Counted from the first letter of the stretch, positions 25,857-35,589 are shown. The stretch: 64,000 nt of DNA from CAYYWP01 sp050176585 (GCA_050176585.1 JBFXHX010000013.1:1-64000), one strand, 5' to 3'. Notes: generated by a model not told the origin, from the letters alone. Made by a program: numbers and translations.

Positions 25857-26858
25857 ATGGTGGCGCGCGTCGCCGTCATTGGCGCCGGCTCGTGGGGGAC
25901 GACGGTGGCCTCGCTGGCCGCGCGCAACGTGCCCACCGTGCTCTGGGCGCGCAACCCCGCGGTCGCGGCCGAGGTCGATACGCGCCGGATGAACTCGCGC
26001 TACCTCGGGACTTGTCTCGTTCCCCGCGAGTTGCGCGCCACCGCGTCGATGGCCGACGCGGTGAGCGAGGCCGAGGTGATCTTCATGGGCGTGCCCTCGC
26101 ACGGATTTCGCGCGACGCTGGAGCGGGTGCGCGAGTTCGCCCGCCCCGCGGTGCCAGTCATCAGCCTCGCGAAAGGCCTGGAGCAAGGGACGTTGCTCCG
26201 GATGACACAAATCGTCGACGAAGTGCTGCCCGGCCACCCGGCGGGCGTGCTCACCGGCCCGAACCTCGCGCTGGAGATCATGGCGGGGTTCGCGGCCGCG
26301 AGTGTGGTGGCGATGGAAGACGAGGGGATCGTCCGGCGCGTACAGGCGATATTCAAGTCGCCGTTCTTTCGCGTGTACACGAATCAGGACGTGGTCGGCT
26401 GTGAGATCGCGGGAGCCCTCAAGAACGTCATAGCCATCGCGGCGGGAATGGGAGACGGGCTCGGCGTCGGCGACAACACGAAGGCCGCGGTGATGACCCG
26501 CGGTCTGGCCGAGCTCACGCGGTTGGGGGTCGCCATGGGCGGCGAGCCGCACACGTTCGCCGGCCTGGCCGGAATGGGCGACCTGGTCGCCACGTGCATG
26601 AGCAAGCAGAGCCGCAACCGCTATGTCGGCGAGCAACTCGGCCGCGGCCGTACGATCCGGGACATCTGTGCCGAAATGCACATGGTCGCCGAGGGCGTGA
26701 AGACCTCGCGCGTGGTCATCGAGCTGGGCGAGAAGTACGGCGTCGAGATGCCGATCGCCCGCGAGGTGTTCCGCGTCCTCCACGAAGGCAGCTCGGCGCA
26801 GCAGGCGTATCGCGGTCTCCGGCGCACGGCACCCGGTTCGGAGCGGGATCCCGGCTGA
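25857..26858 (+). CDS. gpsA: NAD(P)H-dependent glycerol-3-phosphate dehydrogenase
   Basis: A 333-residue enzyme reducing dihydroxyacetone phosphate to sn-glycerol 3-phosphate for phospholipid synthesis. The Rossmann motif is VAVIGAGSWGTTVA. The catalytic lysine lies in GCEIAGALKNVIAIAAGM, and the substrate segment in GDNTKAAVMTRGLAE. The length is normal. GGAGG upstream fixes the ATG at 25857. Its product is the substrate of PlsB, which is also encoded in this window at 39.5-41.8 kb, although not in the same operon. Confidence 0.96.
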   Translation: MVARVAVIGAGSWGTTVASLAARNVPTVLWARNPAVAAEVDTRRMNSRYLGTCLVPRELRATASMADAVSEAEVIFMGVPSHGFRATLERVREFARPAVPVISLAKGLEQGTLLRMTQIVDEVLPGHPAGVLTGPNLALEIMAGFAAASVVAMEDEGIVRRVQAIFKSPFFRVYTNQDVVGCEIAGALKNVIAIAAGMGDGLGVGDNTKAAVMTRGLAELTRLGVAMGGEPHTFAGLAGMGDLVATCMSKQSRNRYVGEQLGRGRTIRDICAEMHMVAEGVKTSRVVIELGEKYGVEMPIAREVFRVLHEGSSAQQAYRGLRRTAPGSERDPG

Positions 26859-26964
26859 GCCGCCCCCGCGGCGACGGGCACGCGCGCCGCCCCGTGCGCG
26901 CGTGCAGGCGGCGCCCGTCGTGCTGGCTCGCTGCATTGTGAGGTGGGTGATACCATCCGCGCGC

Positions 26965-27921
26965 ATGGTGCCCCGTTTGCCAGGTCCGATCGGGCGGGCT
27001 TACGTGGGACTGTTCCTCGCGGCGTTTGGCTGGGCCGCGGCGTTCGTCGCCGCGAAGATCGCCGTCGGGCATTTTTCGCCCGGCACCGCCGCCGCACTGC
27101 GGCAATTGACCGCGCTGATGGTGATTCTGCCGTTCGCTTGGCGCGCGTGGCCCCCGGCCGACCTCTATGGCGCGCTGCTGCCGCTGGCGGTGTTCGCGAT
27201 CGCGGGTGGCGCCTGCTTCCAATGGACGTTCATGGCGGCGGTGCGCGAGACCAGCGTGACGAATGCCGCGTTGCTCATGGCCCTCAATCCGGTGCTGACG
27301 GTGGCGCTGGCGCCGTTGGTCGGCGAAAGCGTTACGCGCCGGCGGCTGGTCGGCTTGGGTTTGGCCCTGACCGGAGCGGCAATCGTGATCACCCGCGGCG
27401 ATCCCGCGGCGCTGGCCGCAATCGGCTCCTCTGGGCGCGGCGACGCGCTCGCCCTGGCCGCGGCGGGGTTTTGGGCGTGCGTGAACATCGCGTCGCGGCG
27501 CGTCGTCGGCCGGGTACCGAACTCCCTCGCCAATGCCTGCAATTACGGCGTTGGCGGGTGCGTCCTCCTGCTCCTCGCGCTGCCCGAGGATCCGTACGCA
27601 CAGCTCGCCACCGCGCCGCTCTGGGCGCTGGGCGCACTCCTGTTCATGGTGCTCTGCGGTTCGATCATGGCCGGACAGTTCTTCCTCTACGGCGTGCACC
27701 GCGTGGGGGTCGGCCGGACCGCGGTATTCATCTACATGGTGCCGGTGCTCACCGCGCTGCTCTCGGCGCTCGTTCTCGGCGAGCCGCTGCTCGCATCACA
27801 GGTAGTGGGAGGCGCGGCGGTGCTGCTCGGCGTATACGTGAGCTCGGCGGCGGGACGCGCCGCCATCTCGGGTCGACAGCCCGAGGCGGCGCGCCGGGCG
27901 GAGCGGCCGACGGAAGCGTAG
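26965..27921 (+). CDS. EamA/DMT-family transporter
   Basis: A 318-residue inner-membrane protein with about ten hydrophobic helices in two EamA repeats. The first repeat includes GLFLAAFGWAAAFVAAKIAV and ALLMALNPVLTVALAPL with GESVTRRRLVGLGLALTGA at its end. The second repeat ends similarly with IYMVPVLTALLSALVLGEPL. Family members export amino acids or other small metabolites. The start at 26965 is the ATG nearest the first helix; upstream codons in frame are unlikely to be used. The substrate is unknown. Confidence 0.88.
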   Translation: MVPRLPGPIGRAYVGLFLAAFGWAAAFVAAKIAVGHFSPGTAAALRQLTALMVILPFAWRAWPPADLYGALLPLAVFAIAGGACFQWTFMAAVRETSVTNAALLMALNPVLTVALAPLVGESVTRRRLVGLGLALTGAAIVITRGDPAALAAIGSSGRGDALALAAAGFWACVNIASRRVVGRVPNSLANACNYGVGGCVLLLLALPEDPYAQLATAPLWALGALLFMVLCGSIMAGQFFLYGVHRVGVGRTAVFIYMVPVLTALLSALVLGEPLLASQVVGGAAVLLGVYVSSAAGRAAISGRQPEAARRAERPTEA

Positions 27922-28008
27922 TGGGGGGCCGCACGGCGCCCGCGGGCTGTGCGAAGCCTAGCAGAACGCGCTAGAAGCGTACCCGGGTTCGAGGGCGTCT
28001 AGGGGGCC

Positions 28009-29505
28009 ATGCGCAGCAGCGCCGACATTGCCGAGGGCGGTTCCGTAGCTTCCACCGGCGGCTCCGGCCCGGCGGGCAACGCCGCCCCGCAGGCCCTCGC
28101 CGCGCGGTGGCGGCGCTTGCTCGCGATCGTCCGCCGGCCGATCGCGCCGGACACGCGCGCAGCGCTGGCGCGCGCGTGGGCGCGAGTTCCCGCGCGTCTG
28201 CGCGTGTCGCGCCAATTCCTCGGCCGCCAGTACGCCGGGTGCGGCGCGACGATCGGCGCGATGCCGCGCTGCGATTTCGCCTGCGCAGGTTGTTATCTGA
28301 ACGAGCACGCGAACGAAGCGTCGCCGCTGCCGTTCGCTGCGCTGGTGGAACAGATGAGCCAGTTGCGCGCATGGCTGGGCGACGGCGGCAATCTGCAGCT
28401 CACGGACGGCGAGGTGACGCTGCGCCCGACGGATGAGCTCGTCGCGCTGGTGCGCGCGGCGCGGGAGCTTGGCCTGGTGCCGATGCTCTTCACGCACGGC
28501 GACACGTTTCGCCGCCGCCCCGGCATGCTCGAGCGCTTGATGGTCGAGGGCGGGTTGCGCGAGCTCAGCATTCACATCGACAGCACCATGCGCGGCCGCC
28601 GCGGTCACAAGACCGCGGGCGGCGCCGATCCGCTGCTGGGATTGCGCGACGAGTTCGCGGCGCTGATCCGTGCCGCGCGCGCCGCCACCGCTCGTCCGCT
28701 CGATGTCGCGACCACGTACACCGCGACCGCCGACAACCTCGGGGCCGTTCCGGCGGTGATGCGCTGGCTGCTCGCCAACCCCGGCGTCTTCAAGATGATC
28801 AGTTTCCAGCCGGTGGCGCAGGTCGGCCGCACAGCGGACGGGCTCGGCGGCACCGTGTCGGTGGAAGCATTGTGGCGGCGCATCGCCGAAGGGCTATTCG
28901 GGGATGCCGGCGCGGTCTCCGTGCTGCTCAGGGACCAGCAGTGGTTCGGCCATCCGGAATGCAGCCGGTTCGTGCAAGGCGTGATCGTCGGCGGCGTCGG
29001 CGAAGCGCCGCGGTTCCATCCCCTGGTGCGCGGGGACGATGCGCGAGATCAAGCCGCGATGATGGCGGCCATGCGCCACTTCGGCGGCGCGACCCTACGC
29101 AACGATACGCCGCTGGAAGCCGTCGTGCGGACGGCGGCCCTGCTCGCCCGCCATCCGGGCTTCGTGGTCCGCCATGCGCTGCCGTGGCTCTGGCGGACGG
29201 CGCGCCGGCTCGACAGCCGTCCGGGACGTCTGGTCTGGGGTTGGCTCCGCGGCCGCGTGCGGCTGAGCTACCTCAACCTGGTCAGCCACCACTTCATGAG
29301 CGCGGCGGAGCTGAGCACCGCGCTCGGACGCGAGCGCGCCGATCTCTGCGTGTTCAAGGTGGCCATCGACGGAGAGCTCCGGTCGATGTGCGAGGTCAAC
29401 GCCCAGGGCGGGCGCGAGCGCTTTTACGACCAATTGCGCGCTGCCAGCCGATCGTCGGCCGGCGTCGTGGGCCCGATCGCCTCCGCCCTGTCCCTGACCG
29501 CCTGA
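28009..29505 (+). CDS. radical SAM enzyme of unknown function
   Basis: A 498-residue radical SAM protein with C88-x3-C92-x2-C95 (RCDFACAGCYL) for the SAM-bound [4Fe-4S] cluster. It is followed by the barrel segments LTDGEVTLRPTDELVAL and MLFTHGD. Further cysteines in HPECSRF and SMCEVN near the C terminus could bind a second cluster. A conserved-looking tail has VSHHFMSAAEL and CVFKVAIDGELRSMCEVNA. It stands alone behind the EamA transporter with 87 bases between, so it could be co-transcribed with it. The substrate cannot be assigned. No precursor peptide or lipid gene is directly next to it. Confidence 0.85.
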   Translation: MRSSADIAEGGSVASTGGSGPAGNAAPQALAARWRRLLAIVRRPIAPDTRAALARAWARVPARLRVSRQFLGRQYAGCGATIGAMPRCDFACAGCYLNEHANEASPLPFAALVEQMSQLRAWLGDGGNLQLTDGEVTLRPTDELVALVRAARELGLVPMLFTHGDTFRRRPGMLERLMVEGGLRELSIHIDSTMRGRRGHKTAGGADPLLGLRDEFAALIRAARAATARPLDVATTYTATADNLGAVPAVMRWLLANPGVFKMISFQPVAQVGRTADGLGGTVSVEALWRRIAEGLFGDAGAVSVLLRDQQWFGHPECSRFVQGVIVGGVGEAPRFHPLVRGDDARDQAAMMAAMRHFGGATLRNDTPLEAVVRTAALLARHPGFVVRHALPWLWRTARRLDSRPGRLVWGWLRGRVRLSYLNLVSHHFMSAAELSTALGRERADLCVFKVAIDGELRSMCEVNAQGGRERFYDQLRAASRSSAGVVGPIASALSLTA

Positions 29506-29574
29506 AAGAGCTGGCGCTCCTGCGGCGGTTTCGCTTACGCCATAGCGCTGAGCCGCATCCGGCCGCGCCGCCCC

Positions 29575-29614
29575 ATTGTGATCGGACACGCCTTATTGTG
29601 ACCGAACACGCCTT
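29575..29614 (+). repeat. tandem direct repeat of 20 bp before the SNF2 helicase gene
   Basis: ATTGTGATCGGACACGCCTT at 29575-29594 is followed without spacer by a copy with two changes at 29595-29614. The 20-bp period (about two helical turns) places both copies on one DNA face. The second copy ends 5 bases before the assigned ATG, leaving no room for a ribosome binding site. It may be an operator, or the true start may lie further downstream. Confidence 0.7.
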
Positions 29615-29619
29615 ATGGG

Positions 29620-32600
29620 ATGCTGGGCAAATTGCCAGCTGATGCTCTACCTGCGCGTCGGCTCGACGCCTTGCGTGACGAGATCGACAGTTTTCCCGAC
29701 CGCGTACGCGCGCGCGGGCAAACGTATGCCGAAGCGGGCCGCGTCGTCGGGCTCGAGGTCGATAGCTCGAGTATCCAGGCGACGGTGCGCGGAACGCGCG
29801 GTTATGAGACGAGCTGGTGGTGGGAGGGCGGCCGTTGGCTGCACCACTGTGACTGCCCGATAGGGCAGCAGTGCAAGCACGCTTTCGCCGCCGCGACCGC
29901 CGTGCTCGGAGCCGACGAACGGCCGGCGAAAGCTCACGACCCGCTGTCCAAGCTGCGGGCCAGTCGCGCTCTCTGGGAACGCGAGGCCGCTCTCGATGAG
30001 CTCCTCGTCGGCTCGCCGGAGGCCAGCTTGTCGCCCTATGCACCGCCCCTCGAAGCGCTGCTGCGCGAGCCCGACCCCGACACGCGCTGCTGGCGCGTTG
30101 CCGAGGCCATCGCGCGCGAAGCGGGCGGCTGGGTCCCGGCACCGCTGAAGGCGTATCTCGAGCGCGCGGATGTAGCGGAGCGCTTCCGCGACCGCGAGCG
30201 CGCCGACACCGCCGCAGCGCTGATCGACTGGGCGCGCCGGCGCGGCATCCAGCCGCCGCGGCGGATCCGGCTCGCGTTCGAGCTCGGGCGCAATCCCGAC
30301 GGCGATGCCGCGCTCACCTTTCAGCTCCGGCTGACCACCCCGCGCGTGCATGACGTGCCCCGCACGCTCGCGCAACTCCATGCGCTGCGCACCGAGTGCC
30401 TGCGCGATGCGGGGCTGTTTCCGCCCGAGCAGGCGTCGATGATCGGTTGGATCGCCGATCTCGCGCAGCCGGCGACGGCTGAGTGGAACGGCACGCGCCT
30501 GTCCACCGCGCGTACCGCCGCGCTGCTGGAGCGCGCCGCGGCCGCCGGCGTGGCGGAGTGGGCGCGTGCTCTCGATGCCGACCTGGCGGCGCGCGCGGGC
30601 ATCGTGCCCGGTGCACCGGTCCGCCTCGGCGCGGAGGAGGTGCGCATCGAGCCGGTATGCGTGTGGCGCGACGACGACGTCGACATCGACCTGACCGTCT
30701 GCTGGGGCGATGGCCGCCAGCGGTCGCTCGCCGACGTCGTGTACATCGCCGGCGACGGCTCGAGTGCCGCCGGGCGCTCGACCGTCCTGATCTCCGAAGG
30801 CACGGTGTGGGTCGTCGCGGAAGAGCCGCCGCGCGGCTTGCGCGAGCGGTTCACCGCGCACGGGCCGCTGCCGGTGCCGCGCGCCGCGCGCGCCAGCTTG
30901 GTCGGTACGCTGGCGGATGGCTTTCCGCGTCTGCGCAGCACGCTCGCCGAACACACCCGACTGCACGCCGTCGTGCCGTCGGTGACTCTCGACCTGCGCG
31001 CGGACGATTGGTTGGATGTGCGCGCGTTCGCCACCACCGGGCGCACGCCATGGCATCCGGGCATCGCCGCGATGGAGCGCGAGGTGATGTTCGAGCTCAG
31101 GCCGGAGCGCGGCTGGGTCCGCGCGGCGCCGCCGGCCGGGCAAGCCGCGGGCGCCGAGGCGTATACCTCGATGGCGCCGGAGAGCGCGGCGGTGGAGCCC
31201 GGCACCGAGACGCCCGCCACGACCGATGCGGCGGTCGAAGAAGCCTGGATCGAACTCCCCGATCCGGCCGCGGTGGAGCCGATCGCGGCATGGATTCAGT
31301 CGTTGCCGGTGAGCGCCGCGCCGCGGAGCGCCGCCGAGGCACCCGGCTGGCGGACGCGTATTACCCGCCGCACGCTCGAAGCGCTTGCGGATGCGTGGGA
31401 GCACCGCCCCGCCGGTGTGGCGTACTTCGGCACGGCGCGCGTGCGCCGGTTGCTCGGCGCTACCCGTACGGCGGCCCCGCGATTGCGCGTGCGGTCGAGC
31501 GGCGTCGATTGGTTGAGTATCTCGGCCGAGTGGGAGGCCGAGGGCATGCGGCTCAGCGAAGCCGATCTGGCGGCGCTGCGCGCCGCCACCGGCCGTTTCG
31601 TCAAGCTGGATGCCGGTTGGGTGCGCCGCGACGTGGTCGAGATGCACGACGAAGCGGCGGAGTTGTTGGCCGACCTGGGAATCGCCTTGGACCAGGGCGA
31701 ACAGCGGCTCGGCGTATGGCAGCTCGCCGGCGCCTCCGCCGACGGCCTCTCTCATCTCGCGCGGCTCGGCGCCGACCCCGAGACGCTGGCCACCGTCGAG
31801 CTGCTGCGCGCGCGTATCGAGGCGTTCACCGGCATCCCCACCATCCCGGTGCCCGAAGGCCTGACCGCAACCTTGCGCCCGTATCAGCGCCAGGGGCTCG
31901 ACTTTCTCGCCCACAACTCCGCCCTGGGGATCGGCGCCGTGCTGGCCGACGACATGGGCCTCGGGAAGACCGTCCAGGCGCTCGCGTGGCTGCTGCACCA
32001 GCGCGCTGTGGAGCCCGACGGCGGTCCGGCGCTGGTCGTGTGCCCGGCGTCGGTCGTGCACAACTGGGCGCGCGAAGCGGCGCGCTTTGCGCCCGCTTTG
32101 CGAGTGCTCTTGCTGACCAGCGGCAAGGAGCGGCACGCGCTCCGCGAGGCGATCCCCGACCATGATCTGGTCGTCACCACCTACGCGCTCCTGCGCCGCG
32201 ACATCGAGCAATGGCAATCACTGCCGCTCGGCGCCGCCATCCTGGACGAGGCGCAGTTCATCAAGAACCCCGACGCGGCGGTGACCCGCGCCGCGCTCGC
32301 GCTCAACGCGCGTCATCGCCTCGCGCTCACCGGCACGCCGCTCGAAAATCGCGCCCTCGACCTGTGGAGCATCATGTCGTTCGTCAACCCCGGCTACCTG
32401 GGCAGCCGGGCGGCGTTCGTGCGCCGCGTGGACCAGCCCGATGCGCCGCCGCACGTACGCGCGCTGCTCGCCGCCAAGCTCCGGCCGGTGCTGTTGCGCC
32501 GGACGAAACGGGCGGTCGCCCCCGAGCTGCCGCCCCGCATCGAAGAACGGCTCGACTGCGAGCTCACGACCGAGCAACGCCACCTCTATGTGGCCGAGCT

Positions 32601-33261
32601 CAAGAAATGCCGCACGCTGCTCGCCCGCGTCGGCGAGACGCCGGAGAGCTTCAACCGCGCGCGCATCAACATCCTCGCGGCGCTCACGCGCCTGCGCCAG
32701 ATCTGCTGCCACCCCGCGCTGGTCGGCGGCCGCGCCGATATCGACTCCGGGAAGTTCGAAGCGCTGTTCGAGCTGCTCGAACCGCTGCTCGCCGAGGGCC
32801 ACAAGGTGCTCGTGTTCTCGCAATTCGTGCAATGCCTGACGCTCTTGCGCAACGCCCTGAAGGCGCGCGCGGTCAACGTGCACATGCTCATCGGTTCCAC
32901 CACGCACCGCGAGCGCGTGGTGACCGCCTTCCACCAGGATCCGTCGCCCGGCGTCTTCCTGATCTCGCTCAAAGCCGGCGGCACCGGGCTGAATCTCACC
33001 GCGGCATCGTACGTCGTGCTGTTCGATCCCTGGTGGAACCCCGCGGTCGAGGCGCAGGCGATCGATCGCACCCATCGCATCGGACAAGACCGCACCGTGA
33101 TCGCGTACCGCATGCTCACTCGCGGCACCATCGAAGAGCGCATCTGGGAGCTGCAACAGCGCAAGGCCGCGCTGGTGCGCGACGTCCTCGGCGAAGGCGG
33201 CTTCGGCCGCGCGCTCACTCGGGACGACCTCGAGTATTTGCTCGCAGATGTCACCGCGTGA
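29620..33261 (+). CDS. SWIM-domain SNF2/RapA-family helicase
   Basis: A 1213-residue ATP-dependent DNA translocase. Residues about 70-90 hold a SWIM zinc finger (HHCDCPIGQQCKHAF, CxC...CxH). The ATPase core begins near residue 770 with ADDMGLGKTVQ (Walker A), followed by ILDEAQFIKN (motif II), LTGTPLENR (III), VLVFSQFVQCL (IV), SLKAGGTGLNLT (V) and DRTHRIGQDRTV (VI). The long middle section matches the bacterial SNF2 N-terminal region. Such proteins are thought to remodel nucleoprotein or RNA polymerase complexes. The ATG at 29620 is provisional, because a tandem repeat abuts it; in-frame TTG codons exist 12 and more bases downstream. Confidence 0.92.
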   Translation: MLGKLPADALPARRLDALRDEIDSFPDRVRARGQTYAEAGRVVGLEVDSSSIQATVRGTRGYETSWWWEGGRWLHHCDCPIGQQCKHAFAAATAVLGADERPAKAHDPLSKLRASRALWEREAALDELLVGSPEASLSPYAPPLEALLREPDPDTRCWRVAEAIAREAGGWVPAPLKAYLERADVAERFRDRERADTAAALIDWARRRGIQPPRRIRLAFELGRNPDGDAALTFQLRLTTPRVHDVPRTLAQLHALRTECLRDAGLFPPEQASMIGWIADLAQPATAEWNGTRLSTARTAALLERAAAAGVAEWARALDADLAARAGIVPGAPVRLGAEEVRIEPVCVWRDDDVDIDLTVCWGDGRQRSLADVVYIAGDGSSAAGRSTVLISEGTVWVVAEEPPRGLRERFTAHGPLPVPRAARASLVGTLADGFPRLRSTLAEHTRLHAVVPSVTLDLRADDWLDVRAFATTGRTPWHPGIAAMEREVMFELRPERGWVRAAPPAGQAAGAEAYTSMAPESAAVEPGTETPATTDAAVEEAWIELPDPAAVEPIAAWIQSLPVSAAPRSAAEAPGWRTRITRRTLEALADAWEHRPAGVAYFGTARVRRLLGATRTAAPRLRVRSSGVDWLSISAEWEAEGMRLSEADLAALRAATGRFVKLDAGWVRRDVVEMHDEAAELLADLGIALDQGEQRLGVWQLAGASADGLSHLARLGADPETLATVELLRARIEAFTGIPTIPVPEGLTATLRPYQRQGLDFLAHNSALGIGAVLADDMGLGKTVQALAWLLHQRAVEPDGGPALVVCPASVVHNWAREAARFAPALRVLLLTSGKERHALREAIPDHDLVVTTYALLRRDIEQWQSLPLGAAILDEAQFIKNPDAAVTRAALALNARHRLALTGTPLENRALDLWSIMSFVNPGYLGSRAAFVRRVDQPDAPPHVRALLAAKLRPVLLRRTKRAVAPELPPRIEERLDCELTTEQRHLYVAELKKCRTLLARVGETPESFNRARINILAALTRLRQICCHPALVGGRADIDSGKFEALFELLEPLLAEGHKVLVFSQFVQCLTLLRNALKARAVNVHMLIGSTTHRERVVTAFHQDPSPGVFLISLKAGGTGLNLTAASYVVLFDPWWNPAVEAQAIDRTHRIGQDRTVIAYRMLTRGTIEERIWELQQRKAALVRDVLGEGGFGRALTRDDLEYLLADVTA

Positions 33262-33262
33262 G

Positions 33263-33281
33263 CAGGGGGCCCTGGCCCCTG
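33263..33281 (+). terminator. short hairpin between helicase and kup
   Basis: CAGGGG at 33263-33268 pairs with CCCCTG at 33276-33281, starting 2 bases after the helicase stop codon and 28 bases before the end of the reverse-strand kup gene. It is compact and well placed for convergent genes but lacks a T tract. Confidence 0.4.
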
Positions 33282-33308
33282 AACCCCGAACCCCCTAACA
33301 GCCTGCCC

Positions 33309-35183
33309 TTAGATCTCCACCTGCATGCCCATGTCGAGCACGCGCTCGCGCGGCAGGTGGTAATTCGAGCTCCATGGCACGGCGTTGCGCTCCATGAACG
33401 CATAGAGCCGCTTGCGCCACAGTCCCATGCCCGCCCGGTTGGTGACGATGGCGCGCACGCGCGCGACGACGTACGTGACCTCGCCGAGATCGGGCACGAT
33501 CCTGCGCCGGACGGCATCGTGCAGCAGGCGCGGCACGTTCACCCGCTCCATGTAGCCGAAGCGGGCGACGATGCCGATCAGATCGCTGGTGAACCGCGTG
33601 ACCGACAGGCGCTCGGCTTGGTCCACGCGCGGCAGCGGCTCGACGCGGATGCTGAGGACGATCACGGTGCGATGCAACACGTGGTTGAGCGCGAGGTTGT
33701 GCAGCAGCGTGCGCGGCATGCCTTGGCCACGGCTGAAATACACGGCGGTACCGGGGGCGCGGAGCGGCGGATCGGCGGCGATGTGCTGCGCGAACTCGGT
33801 GGCCGCCATGCGCTCCAGCGCGCCGCGCGTGAGCTGTACGCCCCGCGTCCAAGTCGAGAGCAACAGATAGCCGAAGCCCGCCACTAGGACAGGGAACCAG
33901 GCGCCGTGGTCGAGCTTCACCATGTTGGCGCCCAGGAAGGCGAGATCGATCGGCAAGAAGCCGACCGCCAGCAGCAGCCCCGCTACCAACCCCCAGCGCG
34001 CGCGGAAGTAGACCGCGGCGAGCAGCGTCGTGAGCACCATGGTGCCCGACACCGCGACGCCGTATGCGCTCGCCAGCGTGTCCGAAGAGCCGAAGTGCAG
34101 CACGAGAAACAGCGCCGCAGCCAACAGCGTCCAGTTGATCAGCGGGACGTAGACCTGACCCTCTTCCTCGGCGGACGAGTGGCGCACCGTGAGCCGCGGT
34201 GCGTAGCCGAGCTCGACCGCCTGCGCCGTGAGCGAGAAGGCCCCCGAGATGATCGCTTGCGAGGCGATGACCGCGGCCGCGGTGGCGAGCACGACGAGCG
34301 GCGCGAGCGCCCAGTCCGGCGCGAGACGGTAGAACGTGTGGTGCACGGCGGTGGGATCCTGCAGGAGCAAGGCCGCCTGGCCGTAATAGTTGATCAGGAC
34401 GGCTGGCAGCACGACGCCGACCCACATGAGGCGGATGGGACGGGTGCCGAAGTGGCCGATGTCGGCGTACAGCGCCTCGCCGCCGGTGACGGCGAGGAAG
34501 ACCGACCCGAGGATCAAGTAACCCGCCCAGCCATTGTCGAGCAGAAAGCGGATGCCGTGGTACGGCGACACCGCTTCGAGCACCGCCGGCGCGCCCGCGA
34601 TCCAGGTCAGGCCGAGCACGGTCAGCACCGCGAACCACACGAGCATCACCGGCCCGAACACCGCGCCTACCGCACCGGTGCCGCGGTGCTGGACGCAGAA
34701 CAGGGCGATCAGCACCGCAATCGTGAGCGGCTGGATGGCGGGAACGAACAGCGGCGTGGCCACCTTGATCCCCTCGATCGCGCTCAGCACCGAGATCGCC
34801 GGCGTGATCATCCCGTCGCCGTAGAGCAGCGCAGTGCCGACCAAGCCCAGCGCGACGAGCGTTCGCCGCGCCCGGCCCTCGGCGGCCACGCCCTGCGTCG
34901 CCAGCGCCATCAGCGCGAGGATGCCGCCTTCGCCATTGAGATCGGCGCGCATGACGAAGACGACGTATTTCAGCGTCACGACGAGCAGCAGCGCCCACGT
35001 GATCAGCGACACGACCCCGAGAACGTTCTCCGGCGTGGGCCGCAGGTTGGAGGTCGGGGAGAAGCAGACGTGCATCGCGTACAGTGGGCTGGTGCCGATG
35101 TCGCCGAACACCACGCCCAGCGCGGCCAGAGCGAGCGCCGGCAACCGCTGCGACTTTTCGCCCTGCGTAACGCCGTTCCCCAC
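33309..35183 (-). CDS. kup: KUP-family potassium uptake protein
   Basis: A 624-residue inner-membrane K+/H+ symporter. The family signature near the N terminus is GVVFGDIGTSPLYAM, followed by NGEGGILALMAL and about twelve membrane helices (for example LLYGDGMITPAISVLSAIEG and GSVFLAVTGGEALYADIGHFG). A cytoplasmic C-terminal domain of about 170 residues follows. All segments expected of Kup are present and the length is normal. The start is a GTG at 35183. The gene is divergent from a small TM2-like membrane gene, with a 14-bp palindrome in the shared control region. Confidence 0.95.
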   Translation of the reverse strand: MGNGVTQGEKSQRLPALALAALGVVFGDIGTSPLYAMHVCFSPTSNLRPTPENVLGVVSLITWALLLVVTLKYVVFVMRADLNGEGGILALMALATQGVAAEGRARRTLVALGLVGTALLYGDGMITPAISVLSAIEGIKVATPLFVPAIQPLTIAVLIALFCVQHRGTGAVGAVFGPVMLVWFAVLTVLGLTWIAGAPAVLEAVSPYHGIRFLLDNGWAGYLILGSVFLAVTGGEALYADIGHFGTRPIRLMWVGVVLPAVLINYYGQAALLLQDPTAVHHTFYRLAPDWALAPLVVLATAAAVIASQAIISGAFSLTAQAVELGYAPRLTVRHSSAEEEGQVYVPLINWTLLAAALFLVLHFGSSDTLASAYGVAVSGTMVLTTLLAAVYFRARWGLVAGLLLAVGFLPIDLAFLGANMVKLDHGAWFPVLVAGFGYLLLSTWTRGVQLTRGALERMAATEFAQHIAADPPLRAPGTAVYFSRGQGMPRTLLHNLALNHVLHRTVIVLSIRVEPLPRVDQAERLSVTRFTSDLIGIVARFGYMERVNVPRLLHDAVRRRIVPDLGEVTYVVARVRAIVTNRAGMGLWRKRLYAFMERNAVPWSSNYHLPRERVLDMGMQVEI

Positions 35184-35244
35184 GCGGCTTCACAAAGCGC
35201 ACGCACGTGCGCGGGTCAAATACGCCAGCGCGCCTGCACGGCGC

Positions 35245-35258
35245 GACGGCCGGCCGTC
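35245..35258. promoter_or_regulatory. 14-bp palindrome in the kup/TM2 divergent region
   Basis: GACGGCCGGCCGTC is a perfect palindrome 62 bases upstream of the kup start. A 7-bp hairpin (CGCGCCC at 35275-35281 with GGGCGCG at 35287-35293) follows on the forward side. The palindrome could be an operator for either divergent gene. GC-rich DNA produces such palindromes by chance at some rate. Confidence 0.25.
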
Positions 35259-35370
35259 TAACGGCAGCGCAGATCGCGCCCTATCGGGGCGCGCGAGGCG
35301 GGGACCCGCAACGCCGCTCCGCTCGGCGATAACCTGTTTTTTGGTACGCGTTCCTGATACGAGCCGCTCC

Positions 35371-35589
35371 ATGCCCGCGCAAGGCTCGACAGGCAATGTC
35401 ATCGCCGCGCTCGCCAGCTTCTTCATCCCGGGACTGGGACAGCTGCTGCAGGGCCGGCTCCTGGCCGCCGCTGTGCAGTTCGTCCTCGCCGCGCTCCTCT
35501 GGGTGATCTGGCTGGGCTGGATCGTGCACATCTACTCGATCTGGGATGCAGCTCGCTTTCAGCCGCCCGGCGAGCCGCCGCCGGTCTGA
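35371..35589 (+). CDS. small TM2-like membrane protein
   Basis: A 72-residue protein with two hydrophobic helices (NVIAALASFFIPGLGQLLQG and AAAVQFVLAALLWVIWLGWIV) joined by a short turn. The first ends in the PGLGQL pattern typical of TM2/DUF5683-type small membrane proteins. The C-terminal tail is IYSIWDAARFQPPG. It precedes another membrane protein gene by 37 bases in the same direction. The function is unknown. Confidence 0.7.
   Translation: MPAQGSTGNVIAALASFFIPGLGQLLQGRLLAAAVQFVLAALLWVIWLGWIVHIYSIWDAARFQPPGEPPPV

Noticed and set aside
35184..35370. c-di-AMP riboswitch upstream of kup
   Set aside because: A GGGTCCCCGCC stretch recalls part of the motif, but the remaining conserved segments are not recognisable.
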